Assembly (NCBI GenBank): GCA_003021325.1
Contig: PXQM01000111.1
Coordinates: forward strand, 1 to 6,587
DNA: 6,587 bases
Source of the DNA: Halobacteriales archaeon QH_10_70_21
GTDB lineage: Archaea; Halobacteriota; Halobacteria; Halobacteriales; Haloarculaceae
Reading direction: 5' to 3'
Shown here piece after piece: positions 5,382 to 6,587 of this stretch (position 1 is its first letter; every line of letters starts with the position of its first letter). Made by a program: the position numbers and the translations under genes. Below the pieces are notes generated by a model. It saw only the letters and a list, made by a program, of their open reading frames with translations, made no database searches and was not told the DNA's origin.

Positions 5382-5441
5382 GATTTCCGGCCGGGGTTCG
5401 TCCGGGTGATGGCTACGGCCGGATGGGTACTGCCGGAAATC
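5382..5441. repeat. 10-bp inverted repeat bordering 40 bases, touching the ccdA stop
   Basis: GATTTCCGGC (5382-5391) and GCCGGAAATC (5432-5441) are perfect inverted copies with 40 bases between. The right arm directly adjoins the ccdA stop codon (5442-5444). In the ccdA transcript it would form a stem immediately after translation ends. The AT-containing arms make it less likely to be a chance GC hairpin. A tiny mobile-element remnant is another reading, but no target-site duplication is apparent. Confidence 0.5.
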
Positions 5442-6116
5442 TCACGCCGGCGACCCGGCCACCCCGAAGACGAACAGCAGGTAGTACAGCGAGATGCCGA
5501 GGAGGACGGCGCCGGTGACGGCGTTGACCGCCCGGCGGTTGCCGGTCAGGACGCCGAGCACGCGGTCCCGCCACGGCTCGGAGACGAACGCGAACGCGAG
5601 CAGCGGCGTCCCCATACCGACGCCGAACGCGAGGAAGTTCGCCATGCTCGTCACGGGGTCGCTGAACAGGAACGCGCGGGCGAAGAACACCGATATGAAC
5701 CCGGGGTTGCACGGCAGGACGATGGCGCCGAAGAAGCCGCCGTAGGCGAACGCCGACAGCGACGGGTACTGCGTCTGCGGCGGCTCCACGGTCGGCAGCC
5801 GGGACTGCGGGTGCAAATCGAGCAGAAGCGCCACGCCCAGGACGGCGAGCAGGCCGAAGGCGGGCGGCGACACCGCCTCGACGACGGCCGTCAGCGACGT
5901 CTCGAGGACCGTCGTGAACAGGAGGCCGACGGCGGTCATGAACGCGACCACGCCGAGCGCGACCAGCACGCCGAGGGTGGCGATGCCGGGGGCGTCCTCG
6001 TCCTGGTTCGAGAGGAAGGCCAGGAAGCCGGGGTACAGCGGAACGACGCAGACCGCCGACAGCGGCGTCGCCAGCCCGAGCGTGAACGACGTGACGGTCT
6101 CCGAGAGCAGGCTCAC
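5442..6116 (-). CDS. ccdA: CcdA-type thiol-disulfide transmembrane electron carrier
   Basis: This is a polytopic membrane protein of 224 aa from a GTG start. CcdA moves electrons from cytoplasmic thioredoxin across the membrane to extracytoplasmic thioredoxin-like partners, serving cytochrome c maturation and disulfide reduction. Six hydrophobic segments are visible. The two redox cysteines are present: C23 in SAVCVVPLYPGF, the place of the usual SPCVLPLxPG, and C136 in the motif LPCNPGF (134-140). A polar loop at about 100-118 divides the two halves, as in the family. I chose the GTG at 6114-6116 because it lies one base after the stop of the thioredoxin-like gene (TGACGTG) and begins right before the first helix. 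An ATG at 6165-6167 would add 17 polar residues encoded within that gene. The pair is surely one operon. The first motif has Val where Pro usually precedes the Cys. Confidence 0.92.
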   Translation of the reverse strand: MSLLSETVTSFTLGLATPLSAVCVVPLYPGFLAFLSNQDEDAPGIATLGVLVALGVVAFMTAVGLLFTTVLETSLTAVVEAVSPPAFGLLAVLGVALLLDLHPQSRLPTVEPPQTQYPSLSAFAYGGFFGAIVLPCNPGFISVFFARAFLFSDPVTSMANFLAFGVGMGTPLLAFAFVSEPWRDRVLGVLTGNRRAVNAVTGAVLLGISLYYLLFVFGVAGSPA

Positions 6117-6117
6117 G

Positions 6118-6582
6118 TCAGCACCCGTCCGCCATCGACCGGACCTCGTCGGCGCTCCGGACGCCACCGGCGTCGAACTCCCCGGTGCCGTCTCCGCAGG
6201 CGACGATCAGCGGCGTACTCGGCGCGTTGGTGACCGTCGTCCCGAACGCGTCGACGAGCGAATCGGTCATATCGGTCGGCGCGACGGCGAACCGCCACTC
6301 GAAGCCGTTGTCCTCGGCGTGCTGGCGGACCTTCCCGGTGTCCTCGTTCGGGTCGGTGTTGAGCCCGACGACCGTCGCCTCCCCGCCGAGTCTCGCGAGC
6401 GCCTCGGACTGCCGTTCGCACTTCGGGCACCACACCGCGAACGACTGGACGACGACCGGCGGCTCCAGCCCGTCGACGGTGAACGTCTCCTCGCCGCGGA
6501 CGGTCGTCAGCTCGGTCGTCCGCCAGGCCGGGTCGCCGCCGTCGTCGGCCGCAGTGCTGCCGTCTCCCTCCCCGCTCGTCAT
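6118..6582 (-). CDS. Thioredoxin/TlpA-fold protein, redox partner of CcdA
   Basis: From the ATG at 6580-6582 this encodes 154 aa. The active site is WCPKC (51-55) after a beta strand (VVVQSFAV), and the conserved cis-proline is P124 in the APSTPLIV segment; both are expected of a thiol-disulfide oxidoreductase. Between them lies the TlpA/thioredoxin core, with VVGLNTDPNEDTG (71-83). Two further cysteines occur, C129 and C154, the last residue. The first 20 residues are a polar, acidic, low-complexity stretch and no signal peptide is visible. The frame stays open to the right edge, so translation may start further upstream and the listed start is provisional. It directly precedes ccdA, so it most likely receives electrons from CcdA if exported or donates to it if cytoplasmic. 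The likely role is cytochrome c maturation or repair of extracytoplasmic disulfides. Confidence 0.85.
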   Translation of the reverse strand: MTSGEGDGSTAADDGGDPAWRTTELTTVRGEETFTVDGLEPPVVVQSFAVWCPKCERQSEALARLGGEATVVGLNTDPNEDTGKVRQHAEDNGFEWRFAVAPTDMTDSLVDAFGTTVTNAPSTPLIVACGDGTGEFDAGGVRSADEVRSMADGC

Positions 6583-6587
6583 AGCGT

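Noticed and set aside
5287..5409. A possible 40-aa plus-strand gene with a CSLCG motif, reminiscent of haloarchaeal small zinc-finger proteins
   Set aside because: It has only one Cys pair, is Arg/Ser-rich and basic (unlike halophile proteins), overlaps the 5339-5363 hairpin, and its T-rich element is about 34 bases upstream and better explained as a terminator.
5382..5445. A possible tRNA, suggested by a GGTTCG-like T-loop near 5394
   Set aside because: No acceptor stem, D-arm or anticodon arm can be drawn at proper distances on either strand.
5307..6233. A 308-codon plus-strand frame over ccdA
   Set aside because: The translation is rich in Arg/Glu/Gln/His low-complexity sequence and lies antisense to a clear CcdA with both redox motifs, so it is a shadow frame.

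Overview
The window looks like chromosomal DNA of a halophilic archaeon (class Halobacteria). GC is very high, the predicted proteins are rich in Asp/Glu and poor in Lys, and one gene encodes the archaeal transcription factor TFE. Every gene or operon whose 5' flank can be read has an AT-rich, TATA-like element centred about 26-29 bases before its start codon, the usual sign of leaderless transcription in haloarchaea. I see no insertion sequence, CRISPR array, tRNA, rRNA or prophage gene.

Layout: (1) Bases 1-189, minus strand: the N-terminal 63 codons of an unrecognised membrane protein that runs off the left edge. (2) Bases 284-2326, plus strand: a tightly packed three-gene operon of tfe (TFE/TFIIE-alpha homologue), a DUF2110-type protein and a DUF5803-type lipoprotein, with start and stop codons overlapping or one base apart. 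(3) Bases 2409-3101, plus: an unrecognised tryptophan-rich 230-aa protein with its own promoter. (4) Bases 3211-3897, plus: a stand-alone CinA N-terminal / molybdopterin-binding-fold protein. (5) Bases 3898-4014, minus: a 38-aa single-helix membrane protein hidden inside a long shadow frame; its stop codon directly abuts the stop of the CinA-like gene. (6) Bases 4174-5244, plus: an ATP-NAD kinase family protein (COG3199/AcoX-like). (7) Bases 5245-5441: a convergent intergenic stretch with a T-tract and several inverted repeats, probably 3'-end signals. (8) Bases 5442-6582, minus: a two-gene thiol-redox unit, a thioredoxin/TlpA-fold protein followed one base later by the membrane electron carrier CcdA.

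Functionally this is mostly core haloarchaeal gene content rather than an accessory island: basal transcription (tfe), nucleotide/cofactor metabolism (CinA-like and NAD kinase-like proteins, probably transcribed separately) and disulfide/cytochrome c maturation (TlpA-like plus CcdA). The parts least explained are the Trp-rich 230-aa protein, which shows a faint, ordered resemblance to the C-terminal domain of lantibiotic dehydratases; the 38-aa membrane protein; and the structured DNA at 5261-5441. No stretch over 300 bases lacks a gene. I do not see a clear new multi-gene system, and I rate the unusual observations accordingly.
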